From Harmothoe impar (lineage: Eukaryota; Annelida; Polychaeta; Phyllodocida; Polynoidae): a stretch of DNA of 64,000 bases. The stretch spans positions 58,040,842 to 58,104,841 of the forward strand of contig OX381710.1 of NCBI GenBank assembly GCA_947462335.1, written 5' to 3'. Of this stretch, positions 24,819-39,000 are shown in pieces. How positions within the stretch are numbered: the stretch's first letter is position 1; each line of letters starts with the position of its first letter. Both the position numbers and the translations under genes were made by a program. The notes under the pieces were generated by a model that saw nothing but the letters and a program-made list of their open reading frames with translations, was not told the DNA's origin and did not search any database.

Positions 24819-25175
24819 CATGCAGTCCACTGTTAAAAAAAAGTAATTGTTTTAATTTCCTATGAAAACTTATGTGTCTATGTCTAATACGTGTATTAAG
24901 AATCTCTATATATACTGTATCTTTCACATGGCAATTTATGAAAATCATAATTCTTCCCTGTAGAATTGGGGGACATAATTATATCTTTTCTTGCATAGAA
25001 TCTCTTTGTCCAATTATAAGGAGCCAAGGTGCAAAATGACAGCATGTCAGTTCCTATACATGGTCTAAATATTAATGGGCAGACCCATCATTTTTAAGGA
25101 AATGACTTCATAGACAGAACCCGTGCAGTACACATAAAATACCCCCAATGTTGGGACCAGTGAGTGCCCCTATTA
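24819..25175. other. Nothing recognised
   Basis: AT-rich spacer between the MITE and the inverted-repeat element; no gene or repeat recognised. Confidence 0.4.
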
Positions 25176-26363
25176 CCCTAGTAGCAAACACACTGTGGCC
25201 CCGGACGGGGCCAGACTGTGTTTGCAAGTCTGGCCCGGCGTGGGCTAACCGACGGGCTCCCGTTGGTTTAGGGCACTGGGCTTTGGTCTGGCCCCGTGCG
25301 GGCTTCCCATGTTGGGCGCAGATCGGGTTTTGGACGGGAAGCCCACTTTGGGCTCAGATCAGTTTTTGGACGGGCTTCCCACTTTGGGCTCAGATTGGTT
25401 TTTGGACGGGCTGAAAGTGGGTTCAGATCGGTTTTTGGACGGGTTGAAAGCGGGCTTAGATCGTTTTTTGGACGGGTTGAAAGCGGGCTAAGATCGGAAA
25501 ATTATGGGTTTTTAGAATCTATTCAATCATTCTCCAATGATTTCTTGTATTTGTTGAACCAGATATCCTAGGTCCTGCTAATCAACCCAAGGCATAATCA
25601 TACTCTTCCTACCCAATAATGGAAGTATCAAGCAGGCCTATTATCATCAGGTTTGAGCCACATGCAGCATAGACAAGTGTCTATGGTGCCTTCAAAGCCA
25701 TAGTTCATATCTACATGGGGCACATGAGTCTTGTATTAAGATTGTAATGCCACAGAAATAATGTTTACACTGGATAGCTGCTTAGAGAACCTCCTTTTCA
25801 TCATTCAAATATATATTCTATCTTATTTCCAAACTGTGAGAACATCTATTTATTGTTTCCTATTCTACATCACTTTAACATTTCATTGTATTATTATATA
25901 ATGTCAATTTCATCTGGCTTTGTTGGAAAACTCTAGATATTGTATAGTAGTGACATCTGGTGTCAATCATCAGAACTATTAGACCAGTTGCCCTGTCCAA
26001 ACCCAACCTCAGCCCTCATCGGCCCGGAGTGGGCTAACCGACGGGCGCCCGTTGGTTTAGGGCACTGGGTTTTGGTGTGGCCCCAAGTGGGCTGCCCGAA
26101 TTGGGCTCAGAATGGGTTTTGGACGGGTTTCCTGTCATCTGGCCAACATGAACCCAAAGCGGGTAGCCCTCTTTGAAACTGATCTGAGCCCAAATCGGGC
26201 AGCCCGCTTTGAAACTGATCTGAGCCCAAAATGGGCAGCCCGATCGGGGCCACACCTCAGCCCAGCCATCTGCCCAACATGAAACCCAGCTCAGTTTTGC
26301 CCGACTTCAAAAAGCCAATCCGAGCTAAAACCAAATTGGCCCCGTGCGGGCTTGCTACTAGGG
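25176..26363. mobile_element. 1.19-kb CCCTAGTAGCAA-ended DNA element, copy 1
   Basis: Begins CCCTAGTAGCAAAC, ends GCTTGCTACTAGGG, and is flanked by TA on both sides. Subterminal regions carry GGGCCAGAC/GTGTTTGC words and internal repeats around TTTTGGACGGG and GGGCTCAGATC, which produce repeat-peptide open frames without meaning. A second copy lies in inverse orientation at 32,277-33,681. There is no transposase, so it is non-autonomous. It sits about 700 bp upstream of the SLC22 first exon. Confidence 0.8.
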
Positions 26364-27046
26364 TAGGTGTGTGAGCAGTGGGGCCACTGCAGGCCGGGTG
26401 TTGGACGTCCCTACTCAAATTGATTTTTTGGTTTTAGGTTCTCCAAAATGTAGGACGCATAAATCTAATGTGGCCTGATTGAGAGCATGGAAGAACATAA
26501 GAATAAAAAATATATACTTCGGTATACGGATAGTTCCCTGATTAAGAACATGAGTTTCATTCTTTGAATGAAAGAAACCTTATTGTCGCACTTGGAAACT
26601 GCCGTTTGACTTGTCCTTTTATTAGAGCATAAAGATGAACCATTACAATAATAACAAGTACTGCTATTTTGTACATCTAGTCACAGGGTACCCATATCAG
26701 TTCCGATGAAGGTGACAGATGTGCATTCAAACAATTGTGCATTTAAACAGCTGTTCTCACCCTAAATCTGTCAGTAGTTCCGCAATCAGTGCCGATATGC
26801 CACTGGGAAGCATTCACATCGAAACAGTAGCACTGAGTATGCTTGGCAATATGGATGAATGTGTTTAATATCAGTTTAATATAGATGTGAATTAGGTGTG
26901 GGTGTATTGTACATGCAATTGTTATGTTTTCTAAGCTTCTAATTTGTTTAGGATTTCAAGCGGGGCTGGTAAGCCTTTATTAAAGTCAGATTGGGAAATA
27001 GGCGGACCGGACGGAACCTTGATACGGCGCTTAAGCAGTAAGTAAA

Positions 27047-30000
27047 ATGGCTGCCCAGGAGGCCAGTTGTGCTGCCTCGGTGGACGTAGACAACCTCCTC
27101 CAGGGGGTGGGGGCCAGAGGCAGGTGGCAGCTGAGGTCCTACAGCATCTACCTCTTCATATACACCTCACTGGCCTTTGGATACATACCACTCATCTTCA
27201 TATGTAAGTGATCCCCTTGTCAGTTATGTAAGAACTGTAAAATATCCCCTTGTTTAAATCATAGCAATGCTAAACCTCTAGTAAATTCCTAGGACAAAGT
27301 ATAATATCTAGGAGAATATGAAGTTCCGCGGTGAGCACTTATGACTCAACCGACCTGAGTCCAAATCTTTGCGGAACCTGACATTTCTTTCAGTCTGTCC
27401 TAGAATATTTATGATGTGATATAGTAGCCAACTGCCTGGGTGAGTTGAATACATTTTGGACAATTAATTTTTTTTTTAATGCAGGTAAGCCATCAGCCAG
27501 CTTCATTTATCACATAAAAGTCTATTTGAGCTCAGACCTACTCCGCACTAGCGAGTTGCAGTGATTCTCCTTTGTGAGACCTATAGCTGAAGCTGGTTCC
27601 TAGCATGTCCAAAATGTACAGTTGTAGGGGTCATCACTTTTTGAATTGGTGATACTTGAGTAGCTGTTATATCCTGTATATCAACTGTCCAGAGTTGGGG
27701 GAGTGGTTAGGACACTGGCAATTGAATACAAATGTCCTGACTTCGAATCCATGCCAAGGCCACACAATTAATTTTTTTCCTAGTTGGTCAAGAATAATAA
27801 TAGTATTCACATAGAAAAACTAAAGATGCATACAGAATCATTTTGGATTACCCTATAAAATTGTATATTATGTAAAAGAAATTTACAACTGAATTGTATA
27901 CTATCACAAATTTTGACTAACCAAAAGGACATTTTATAATGGTGTGTGAACCAAACAACCTTGGTATGGATTTGAAGTCAGGACCTTTGTATTCAATTGC
28001 CAGTGTCCTAACCACTCCCCCAATCTGAACACATGATATAAGGACCCACAATAGAGGCCTATCACTGAAAGGTGTATGGCCCCTAAATCTCCAAATTTTG
28101 GACATGACAGGAACCAGCTTCAGCTAACCAGCTGGCTGCTATAGTTAGCAGAGGAAGGAGCACTGGTACCAGACAAAATGGCGCTGAACAGTGGTCATCT
28201 TGCTAATGCGGAATATACCTTACATTACAGTGGACACCCCGGCCCACCACTGCAGGGTGGCAGCTGGTAGCACACACAATGAGAGCCTGCCCCAGGTGTA
28301 TAAGGACGGTACCTGGGTAGCTGACCAGTGTCTGGTGTATGTCAACTACACTCAGAGTAAGGACACAGCTCCCTGCACACAGGGGTGGCACTTTGACCCT
28401 GACTCGGGCTACACCTCTACTGCTACCATGGATGTAAGTGCTGGTTGGGTGTGGTTTATTTCTCTTTGATTACCAACTCATTATTGCAATTGGTAGTCCT
28501 GTAGTCATGAAGTCCAGAATGAATGCTTAATTTTCTATACTATTTTTTTCCCGCTGCATACCTCACTACCTAGCATTTTGAACAGTAAACGCGCCTTACC
28601 GCTTTTCCCTATTGCTCTTTATTACAGTTTGAGTTGGTGTGTGGCAGGGGCTTCTTGGTGGAGGTCATCATGATGAGCTGCTCGGTGGTGCTCGCTGTGT
28701 CCCAGCTGGCCGCTACCTGCCTCGCCGACATGTACGGCAGGAAGCCCGTGTTTCTGATCGCCATTGTAGGTAGGGGAGTGCTCGTTATCTACCCCCAACC
28801 TTGTTGCTGAATAATGACTCCCTAAAGTGTCATACCAAAAAGTGATGCAGGGGAAAAGGGTTTGATTGTTATACTACTCATATCTTGTTTAATCATTATG
28901 CTTGGTATGTATATTCTGAAAAATAACTTATTCAAGTTATTTCACGTGATAACCAATTCCAGATTACACTTTTATGTCTCGTCTGCTTGCAGCCCGCGGT
29001 ATCAGTGGGGTGGCCAAGGCCTTCTCCCCTGATGTGGTCACCTTTATAGTGCTCAGTGTGGTACACGCAGCAGCACAAGGGGTGTGTATCGCTGCACTCC
29101 TATTATATGTTCTTGCTATTTGCGCTGATATAATGTTTCGTGTATAACATAGGATCTTCCTATTTAGAAGATGTTTACCTTCCTTGTAGTTTAATAATTT
29201 TATTTGACCATACATCTTTTATTTTACCATAAAAATCACACATTGTGTAATGAATTATGGTACGCAACACACTATAACACAGTTGTATGTCATGTAACGC
29301 ATAGTATATGTGTATATGAACCCTGCAGATGTTTTGCCATGTTATGCAGGTCACTTTGTTGTTGTAAACCTTGGAAATTTGATACATAATATTGAGCCCA
29401 TACCAAACACTCATGAAAGGCAAGTAAATTATTAGAATGAAGTGACGTTGGACACTCCCCATTTCAGGGATTCTATGGCACTATATACGTGTTGTGCGTT
29501 GAACTCTTTCCGACCAAGTACCGGACCGTGGCAGGCACTACTGTGGAGTTCTTCTGGTTCCTCAGTCTGATGTTGGTATCTCTGTTGGCCTACTTGATCA
29601 GAGACTGGCGGGTACTCCAGGCTGTCATGTATGCCCCCACCCTCCTAGCTGTAGTGGCCTACTGGTGAGATTCAAAGTAATTTTCATCAGGAATTTGTTT
29701 TTGAAATAACATTACAAGAAATGCTCGACCCTCGATTGCTTTATTTCTATCTTAACGGAATACACGATTGTGTACATACATTAAGTATTGCTGTCCGACA
29801 ATGTTGTCATTAATTCTCGCTTACAACAGGTACACAGATGAGTCCATACCCTGGCTCATTGCCAAGGGCAAAATGGATCAGGCAGAAAGAATACTCAAAC
29901 AAGCTGCTAAACTCAACAACACCGAATTCCCTTCTGACATATTCAAAAAGATCACCTCATCTTATGAACACCCGGACACACATGAACTAGAGTCTTTATT

Positions 30001-33000
30001 CCCCCAAAGACCTGAACATAGTCCTGGTGGAGTTATAGATGGTAGAGATGTGCCTCTGGAGGCTGCAGCAGAAGGGGTTATAACGCCAGATGGAGTGGAT
30101 GGTCGGGAGGTTGAGGAGGCTTCTACCGCAAAGCATGTCTTTAAGTCAAGAAAATTGATGTTCATAACAGCAATAAATATGGTATTATGGTAAGTACATG
30201 ATTGCACTGATGTTGAAAGTACATTTTACAGAAACCCTATGAAAAAGTTAACCTATCAGGTTTCAGACCATGAACCAATAGTAAGAACCATACATGGGCA
30301 ATTTGAGACAGTCTATTTGGGTTCTCATCGCCCATGGGGGGGGGGGATGTTATTGCGCCCCCCTCCTCACAATATGATACTGTAGTAACATTTAGAACAC
30401 ATTTAAATAGGGTTTGAATACTAGTATGCGATAACAACGGGCCCTGCCACTTTATATCAATGTAGACGTTGTTTTCATTTCCAAATACAATGATCTCATT
30501 ATAACACATTACATCACACAAGAGAAGTGTATTCAATGACAACATTATGGTGTGCATGTAATTGGACAACTAGGAACGGTTACTCGGTTGCAACACAAAT
30601 AATCAAACTAGAATTGAAAACATTTCTTTGATATAGAGGGTCACTGACTGCTTCACTCCATTTTTTGAAAGCCAGAAAGTCGAAATACGCGTGACTTTGC
30701 TACCATTAGAGTTTTTCATTGATATAGCAGCGCATGTATCTCTCTTGGCATCATATCATAGGAAACATGTAAAACCTGATGTAGAACTCGGGTTGTACCT
30801 CAATGTGTATGTAATACCGGCTCATCTTTGCCTACTAGGTTCACCAATAGTGTGGTATACGTGGCGTTAACCCTGACCTCTGTGTACCTGTCCGGAGACC
30901 GTTACCTGAACTTCTTCCTGCTCAGTCTGGCCGAGCTACCTGCCATCGTCAGCTTCCACTGGGCCCTCAACAAGTAAGTGTACAAGTGGGTTACAGTGTG
31001 ATTACATCGGGATTACAGTGTGATTACAGTTATGGCAGGGGTAGATACCGTAAAACCCAGTGGACAATTCTTTTATTTTAATCATGGTTATTACTGACAT
31101 ATTGCTTGCATATTGGAACTATTTACTGGGTAAGTATTTTCTAAAACTAATTTGCCACCCTGTTGGGGGAGGGAGCAATATCCATGCTTCGCTGTTCCAT
31201 GTTGAATCAATACTCAATCTACGATCCCTTTGTTTTTACATACCACCTAAATAGCTGATATCCTTCTCTATTGACTGTCAGGTTTGGCCGCCGCTGGCCG
31301 ATCTGTGTGTACCACCTGCTGTGTGGTGCGGCCCTGCTGCTAACGCTGACCCAACTAACCGGTACGTCGTTATCACTGCAGGTCTATAATACACATGATA
31401 CAAGCATTGATAAAAGCGTCATTTTGATAACAGCATCAAGCTATGCAATCTTCAGGTACTTACATTATCACGAACAACGAGTACACGTGAAGCAGAACCA
31501 GTACAGTCAGACCGATCAGTCAGTCAGTCAGGTTAATCAGGGTAATAGTATAAGGCTCAGTCTCATGAGTTTGTAACAATTCAAACGTCTTTGACCGGGT
31601 GTAGTCTTTGACCGGGTGTAGTCTTTGACCAGGCAGCATTAAAATGGCAGAAATAAGGCTTATATAGTAAGAAAAGCGGGGAGATAGTGCATCCATATAT
31701 TGATACATATTTATAGCAAACATAAGTCAATTTTGTTATATTTGCCCGGTCAAAGACGTCACTTTATATATAACTTTGAGTTTAAACAGCTGCACTGTGC
31801 ATAGTAAGCTTAGTATATAAATATATATAATTTTACTTATGTTTCCAATAAACTTGTATTAACATATTATTGCAGTATTTCACCGATTTCCTTACTGTAT
31901 AGGCCTCATTTATCCCATCTTATCACTCCTCAGTCAAAGACTACACCCGGTCACAGATGACACCCGGTCAAAGACGTTTGAAATGTTACAAACTTATGAG
32001 ACTCAGCCATAATAGCAATGCTTCGAGTTAATATGCAAGAATTGCCATATGAGGTACAGTTTAGATGAACGTGGTACACGAATTAGGAGCCCTGTGTTGC
32101 ACAACAAGATTATAACGATAACGTCTGATAACATTGAAGAAGACCCATTACCAATGACACCTTGGATATAGGCCCCCGGACTATGAGCCATTGGACATTA
32201 ATTGTAAATTATGTTTTAATGTGTAGGACTATAAAGACTCACTACCGGTACACCTATACTTCCACAGGACATATCACCCTAGAAGCAAGCCCGCACGGGG
32301 CCAATTTGGGTTTAGCTCGGATTGGGCAAAACTGAGCTGGGTTTCATGTTGGGCAGATGGCTGGGCTGAGGTGTGGCCCCGATCGGGCTGCCCATATTCG
32401 GCTCAGATCAGTTTCAAAGCGGGCTGCCCGATTTGGGCTCAGATCAGTTTCAAAGAGGGCTACCCGCTTTGGGTTCATGTTGGCCAGATGACAGGAAACC
32501 CGTCCAAAACCCGTTCTGAGCCCAATTCGGGCAGCCCACTTGGGGCCACACCAAAACCCAGTGCCCTAAACCAACAAGCGCCCGTCGGTTAGCCCACTCC
32601 GGGCCGATGAGGGCTGAGGTTGGGTTTGGACAGGGCAACTGGTCTAATAGTTCTGATGATTGACACCAGATGTCACTACCATACAATATCTAGAGTTTTC
32701 CAACAAAGCCAGATGAAATTGACATTATATAATAATACAATAAAATGTTAAAGTGATGTAGAATAGGAAACAATAAAGAGATGTTCTCACAGCTTGGAAA
32801 TAAGATAGAATATATATTTGAATGATGAAAAGGAGGTTCTCTAAGCAGCTATCAAGTGTAAACACTATTTCTGTGGCATTACAATCTTAATACAAGACTC
32901 ATGTGCCCCATGTACCGTAAATTCTCGCGTAGAAGCCGCGGCTTGTACGCGAGTCAGACTCAGCTTTCTTTTGATACCAAACATGCCTATATAGGGTGCG

Positions 33001-36000
33001 GCTTATACGAGAGTTTTTATTAGTATACTACAGTACCAAAATCGTAATATTCAGAGCCCCTCTGCGGCTTATATAATTTGTCAAAGTTAGGGGTGCGGCT
33101 TATACGCGAGTTAGGCTTATACGCGAGAATTTACGGTAGGTATTAACTATGGCTTTGAAGGCCAGTGTGCACCATAGACACTTGTCTATGCTGCATGTGG
33201 CTCAAACCTGATGATAATAGGCCTGCTTGATACTTCCATTATTGGGAAGGAAGAGTATGATTATGCTTTGGGTTGATTAGCAGGACCTAGGATATCTGGT
33301 TCAACAAATACAAGAAATCATTGGAGAATGATTGAATAGATTCTAAAAACCCATAATTATCCGATCTTAGCCCGCTTTCAACCCGTCCAAAAACCGATCT
33401 AAGCCCGCTTTCAACCCGTCCAAAACCGATCTGAACCCACTTTCAGCCCGTCCAAAAACCAATCTGAGCCCAAAGTGGGAAGCCCGTCCAAAAACTGATC
33501 TGAGCCCAAAGTGGGCTTCCCGTCCAAAACCCGATCTGCGCCCAACATGGGAAGCCCGCACGGGGCCAGACCAAAGCCCAGTGCCCTAAACCGACGGGAG
33601 CCCGCCGGTTAGCCCACTCCGGGCCAGACTTGCAAACACAGTCTGGCCCCGTCCGGGGCCACAGTGTGTTTGCTACTAGGGCAGTATAGGCACAGACACT
33701 CCCCCTGGTGTGAGCGACAATAACTATAAAGTCGGCGCACTGCTGCCACCTCTCGGGCTTGTGCCCTTTGTACTATGTCATCACTTTTGGGCGCTGTCTG
33801 GGACTGACAACAACTTTACGACGGGGTGGGCCCCTTTTTACGATTTAATAGTATTTTAACCCCCCATCCAAGCATAATCATGCCGGGAACGAGGAGTAGA
33901 GTGACCAAGGCGCCTCCCAGTAAACACAATTACGTTGGTCAGACGTAAATTAACGTTGCTTTTTGGTCTGAACTACGTAATTTTGGAAGGTTTATCAACG
34001 TTAGAATGTTAAGGTTTATTTACCAATCTCAAACCTGCAGGTCTGACTTACGTAGCCCAGACGTAAATCTACGTCCAACTTTGTAAACACACTAATATAT
34101 ATAATATTACATCATGGGATTCAGACAAAGGTATTACAGACACATTAACATTATCAGACAATATTTATACAAACTAACTACTATCATTCTTAATCACATT
34201 TCTTTCTATATATATATATAGTACATCTTTATAGTTTAACTGAACAGCCTGACAGTATAGATCTATTGCATAGTTTTGGCTGCAGAGAGGCTTTGTATTT
34301 CTTCCATTACCACCAATGTGGTGTCTGCCCAGTAAAGTGCTTTAGTGTGCATATCAATGCTTAATTCTTTAACCTGCTATCCATAATATGTAATTATCAA
34401 ATTGTATATGGTTCATTTGCATAACATTTAATTCATAATTAATGAGAAATTACTGCTTGAATGTGGTAGATTCGTTAAAGAGCTGCCATATTCTCTCCAC
34501 AGTTGAACGTGTTGCCACCTAGTGTGAAACTGAGAAGTTATATACCCAATTGTTGTTGAAAAATTACGTAGTTTAACGTAGATCTACGTAAATTTGTTAC
34601 GTAAATTTACGTCCGAATGAGGTAGATAAACGTAAATCAGACTTCTACGTCTGTTGAACGTAAATAAACCTTCATGTTTTGACGTCTACAAACCTTCCAA
34701 ATTTACCTATCTCAAACCTTTGGTTGGAAAACTACCTAGAGAAACCTCAGAGCTACGTTGGAAATATGTAGGGTGTTTACTGGGCTGCGGAGACCACCAA
34801 ATCGGCGCCGGCAGCTCAAAAGAAGGCTCAAAAGACGGTTCGGCGACCGGCCCAAGCTGCCCCCGACCTTAGCACGCGTGTAAGTAATCTTGAAGGTGAA
34901 ATAACCGGCCTTCGCTCGGTCTCTGAGGACATACTCTCACAGTTAAAAACTCTTAATGGTCAGTCCATGGACACCAGTGCTAATTCTGAAGCAGACACAG
35001 TACTCCTGGAGCCCCAGGTGGAGACCGATGATGATGTGACCTTCGCCCGAGGACGCATGGCCCGGCCTCTGCCTAAGCCCTACGACCGGCCTACGCCTCA
35101 GGCGGCTGCAGCGCTGGCCGCTACCGCTAGAGACACAGGGAGGCGGGATGAAGTGATCCAGTTAATGACCTCGGCTGCCATCCCCTCTGCCTGCTCCCTG
35201 CCTCTGTCATCGCACGTCCCGGCCGACATTGCTCTGGCTGCTGAGTTGCAGTCTCTCCTCTCCACGGCGCACCACCTCACCAAGGTAAAGCAACCCATCC
35301 CCATCACTATGTGTTCAGGGGCCCTACACGTGTAAAAACAACCCTAAAATCTCTCTCTGGGGCCTCTCGCCTCATGAAAGACACGGCCACTGATGATGCT
35401 GCCTGGCCCTCCATTGCCACTCACCTGTACCAGGTAGTGGAGGACGGTAAGGACTTCCACTGGCCCCAGGTGAGGGAGTGGTCTGAGGAGGTTCTAAGTA
35501 AGATCTCGGAGGACCTGCTCACCTGGGAGGAAGTTGCAGAGATAAGGGGTATGAGGGACAGCTCCTCTAAGTTCAAGTTTGGTCGTCTTTCATGTCGAAG
35601 GTGGATTGGTTCAGGGCCACCATTGTAACTCCTGCTGCAAGTATTACAACAAGATTAATACTCACCCCAAGATAGGCTGCCGCAATAAAGGCCGCTTCCT
35701 CAGCCAGCAACAGCAGGTTGCCCAGCAGCCCCAGCCCCTGGCCCAGCAGTATTACAACTAAAACCAGCCGCCATTTCGGCCACAGGCCGGAACTGACCGG
35801 CCTCAATATTAACCCCTTCCACACGGTAAGCCAACATATTGCACAAAATTGCATTGAGTTACAAGAAACCCAGTGGTGAAAGGTTAAATGTCAACATAAG
35901 AACTGTCTCCCTATAGCTACCGGTCCTGATGTCATGCATGCTGCCCCTGCTACTCCTAGTAGTGGCAGAGCCGCGCAGGTTCATGTTCTCCCCCTGGCCC

Positions 36001-39000
36001 CCTAGCAACCGGCCAGGGTGCACAACATGGACCCAACCATCTCCCAGCCTGGCCCCTCCCTGGCCCCCACCACCAGCGGTGATCGGCTAGGGGGCCCGCT
36101 ACTGGCTGTGCATGGTGTAAATGCTGATGATTTTGAAGAAATTGTTGATGTAGACTGTGTCCTGCCTAGCAACATTAGTCTGGTAGCAGCGGTCCACTTG
36201 AAGGTGGACAAGACGTTTGCCACCTTCCAGGAGGTCCTGGCCCCGGTCTCAATTGGTATGGGACCCGGCCAATATGCTCCAATCAAAGCCACATTCTGGC
36301 CCACGCTCACAGGGGAAGACCGGTCGGCTTTCCCCATGTATGCCTATATGTACTGTGCTATAAACTACTCAGGTCTCCCCAATAGGCTGGGACCTAGAAT
36401 CCCAGTCCCCTCAGGCCTGAACCTCCCGGCCTGGAGGACCCTCCTGGCTGACTATCACGACCAGGATCTGTGTGACTACCTCCAGTACGGATGGCCGGTG
36501 GGTTATACTGCCACCTACCCGCCTGAACCAGTTGCTACCAACCACAAGTCTGCGCTCGACTACCCAAAGCAGGTCGCGTATTGTGAAAAAAGAGCTGGAG
36601 TTAGGCGGGGTAATTGGCCCATTTAAACAGCCTCCTTTCACCCCCTGGTGTCATACTGCCCCCCTCATCACCCAACCCAAAAAGGAGTCAAAGGACAGAA
36701 GGGTCATCCTTGACCTGTCCTACCCTGAAGGGGGTAGAACAGTCAATGCGGGCATCACCAAAAACTGTCTTGAGGGGGTCTCACACTGTTACACCCTTCC
36801 CACAGTTGAGGACCTTGCTACATATGTCAAGACACTCGGCCCCGCCTCGTTTCTGTGGAAAGGGGACCTGCAGAGAGCCTACAGGCAGCTTAGGGTGGAC
36901 CCTGGAGACATCCCCCTCCTAGCTTTCTCCCATAAAGGTCTCACATACCTGGATGTATGCCCGAGTTTTGGTTCCAGACTCTCAGGAGGTGCATGTCAGC
37001 GCACAACCTCAGCGGTATGTTACCTCATGAGGAAAGAGGGTTACACAACACTGGTCTGCTTAGACAATTTTTGTGGGGTGGAGGCAACCCTGGAGAAGGC
37101 AACACAGGCCTACCACCGATTCCAGGAACTCTGCTCCATGTTGGGTTGAGCCCCCGCGCCACTAAAGTGTTCACCCCCAGCACAAGAAATGGAGTGGTTA
37201 GGTTTCTTGGTCAACACTAATGCAATGTTTGTTTCTGTCTCAGGCGCCAAACTCCAGGAGGTGGTTGCTGAATGCAAAGACTGGTCAGACAAGAATGTGG
37301 CGACTAAAAAGCAGATTCAATCTCTAGCGGGCAAGCTGGTCCACCTCTCCTGCTGCCTCCCCCCGGCGCACAGATTCATCTGCAGAATCCTGGCGGCGCT
37401 GAGGGGAGCGCCGGAGCAGGGTCCCACCCACCTCCCAAACTCTTTCAGAGCTGATGTACTATGGTTCCAGAAGTATGCTGAGCTTTCAAATGGTGTCAGA
37501 CTGCTGGAACCTGACCTCAAAGAGTTTGGTCTGGAATGTGACTCCTCCCTGACGGGGGATGGGGGGAAAACTGACCACCACTTCTATTACCTCATCTACG
37601 AAAGGAGCACCACAAAATGTGCTCCCACATTGGCCAGAGTGAGGCCGCCAATATCGTCACTGCCTACCGTACCCTCACCCCACCCTCGGCCACCGGTATG
37701 AGGATAGTAGTGTACACTGATAACATGTCTTCAAAGTTTGCCCTACAAACAGGTAGAACAAGGGATCCAGTACTCACAGCCTGTTCAAGGCAGATGTGGC
37801 TGGAGGCTGCACTCTGCAACCAGCAGGTATCCATCAGGCACCAACCAGGCGCATTAATACCCTAGCAGATGCATTGAGTAGGTCCACAGATCCCGTGATG
37901 AGACTGCAGGCTGAAAGACTAGTCAAGCAGAGAGGACTCAAGAGACTCAAGCCACTGAAACCTTCACCTTTCTTCTCAAAGATATGATGCCTCTATGAAC
38001 TGTGTCACTAATATCTGTGTTTGATTTCTTAACAGGAACCCCCCTGGGGGACCAGACTATCGCCTATTACAATGTGGCTCTGACACAAGGCACTAAAGAA
38101 AACAGAGACAGGCAAGCCACCATGTATCTCACCTACGCCTTATCCTATGCCGTCGAGATACTTCACCCATCAATAAAGGATGGCTGCTTATACCAGCAGT
38201 ATTTGGCCAACTGCCTCAAGTCCCCCATCTCAAGGAAGTGCTACACATCTGGCGCAGTAATCTGGATTGCAGACAGGGAGGGTGACCCAGCTGGCCTAGT
38301 ATCTAGGCAAGCAAAACAAGTAGCGACTGGAGCTGCTCTACTCAACCCCCACACACCAAGTCCAGCTCCCCCGCTGACGCCTCAGGACCGACTACATGTG
38401 TGTGATTACCTGGACTCATCCCCCAGTGGAGCAGCAGTAGAGGCTGCAGTTTGTGTGGGTTTCTTTTCATTTCTCAGGTTGTCGAACCTGCTAGCCCCCT
38501 CAGTGTTATTGTGGAGGGGGCGCCACAGGAGAGATGTCACTAGTGATAAGCATGGACTGTTCTTAGTAATTAGGTCAAGTAAAACAATCAAAAAGGGTTC
38601 TCTTCCTACTGTGCTGGCACTACCCAGGATAAAAAAGAGCACTGTCTGCCCTGTTCGAGCATGGGACCTTTATGTCTCATCAACACAGGCGACACCAGAC
38701 TCACCGGCGTTCCTTACACCTATGGGCACTCCCCTGACCCCTGGACAGATGTGTCTGGTACTCCAAACAGGGCTCAAGAGGAAGGGGTGCCCCCATGCTG
38801 AGCGGATAACAATGCATTCTCTAAGCCGAGGGGGAACCCATGCCGCCCTCCTAGCAAACTGCCCCAAGGAGGACATAGCTAGGCATAGGCACCTGGAGGT
38901 CCAAAAATGGCATGAAAGCTTACACCCCTCACAAGGCCTCCTTCAGAGTCGCCGCCAACCTGTCAGCTCTATTTGCCTCTCAGGTACACACGGGCACCTC

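Noticed and set aside
25148..25571. Repeat-peptide frames (FGRASHFGLR type)
   Set aside because: Arise from internal repeats of the non-autonomous CCCTAGTAGCAA-ended element, present in both its copies and in several frames.
36002..36641. Minus-strand frames across the DIRS RT region
   Set aside because: Antisense shadows of the plus-strand RT frame, which carries all recognisable motifs.
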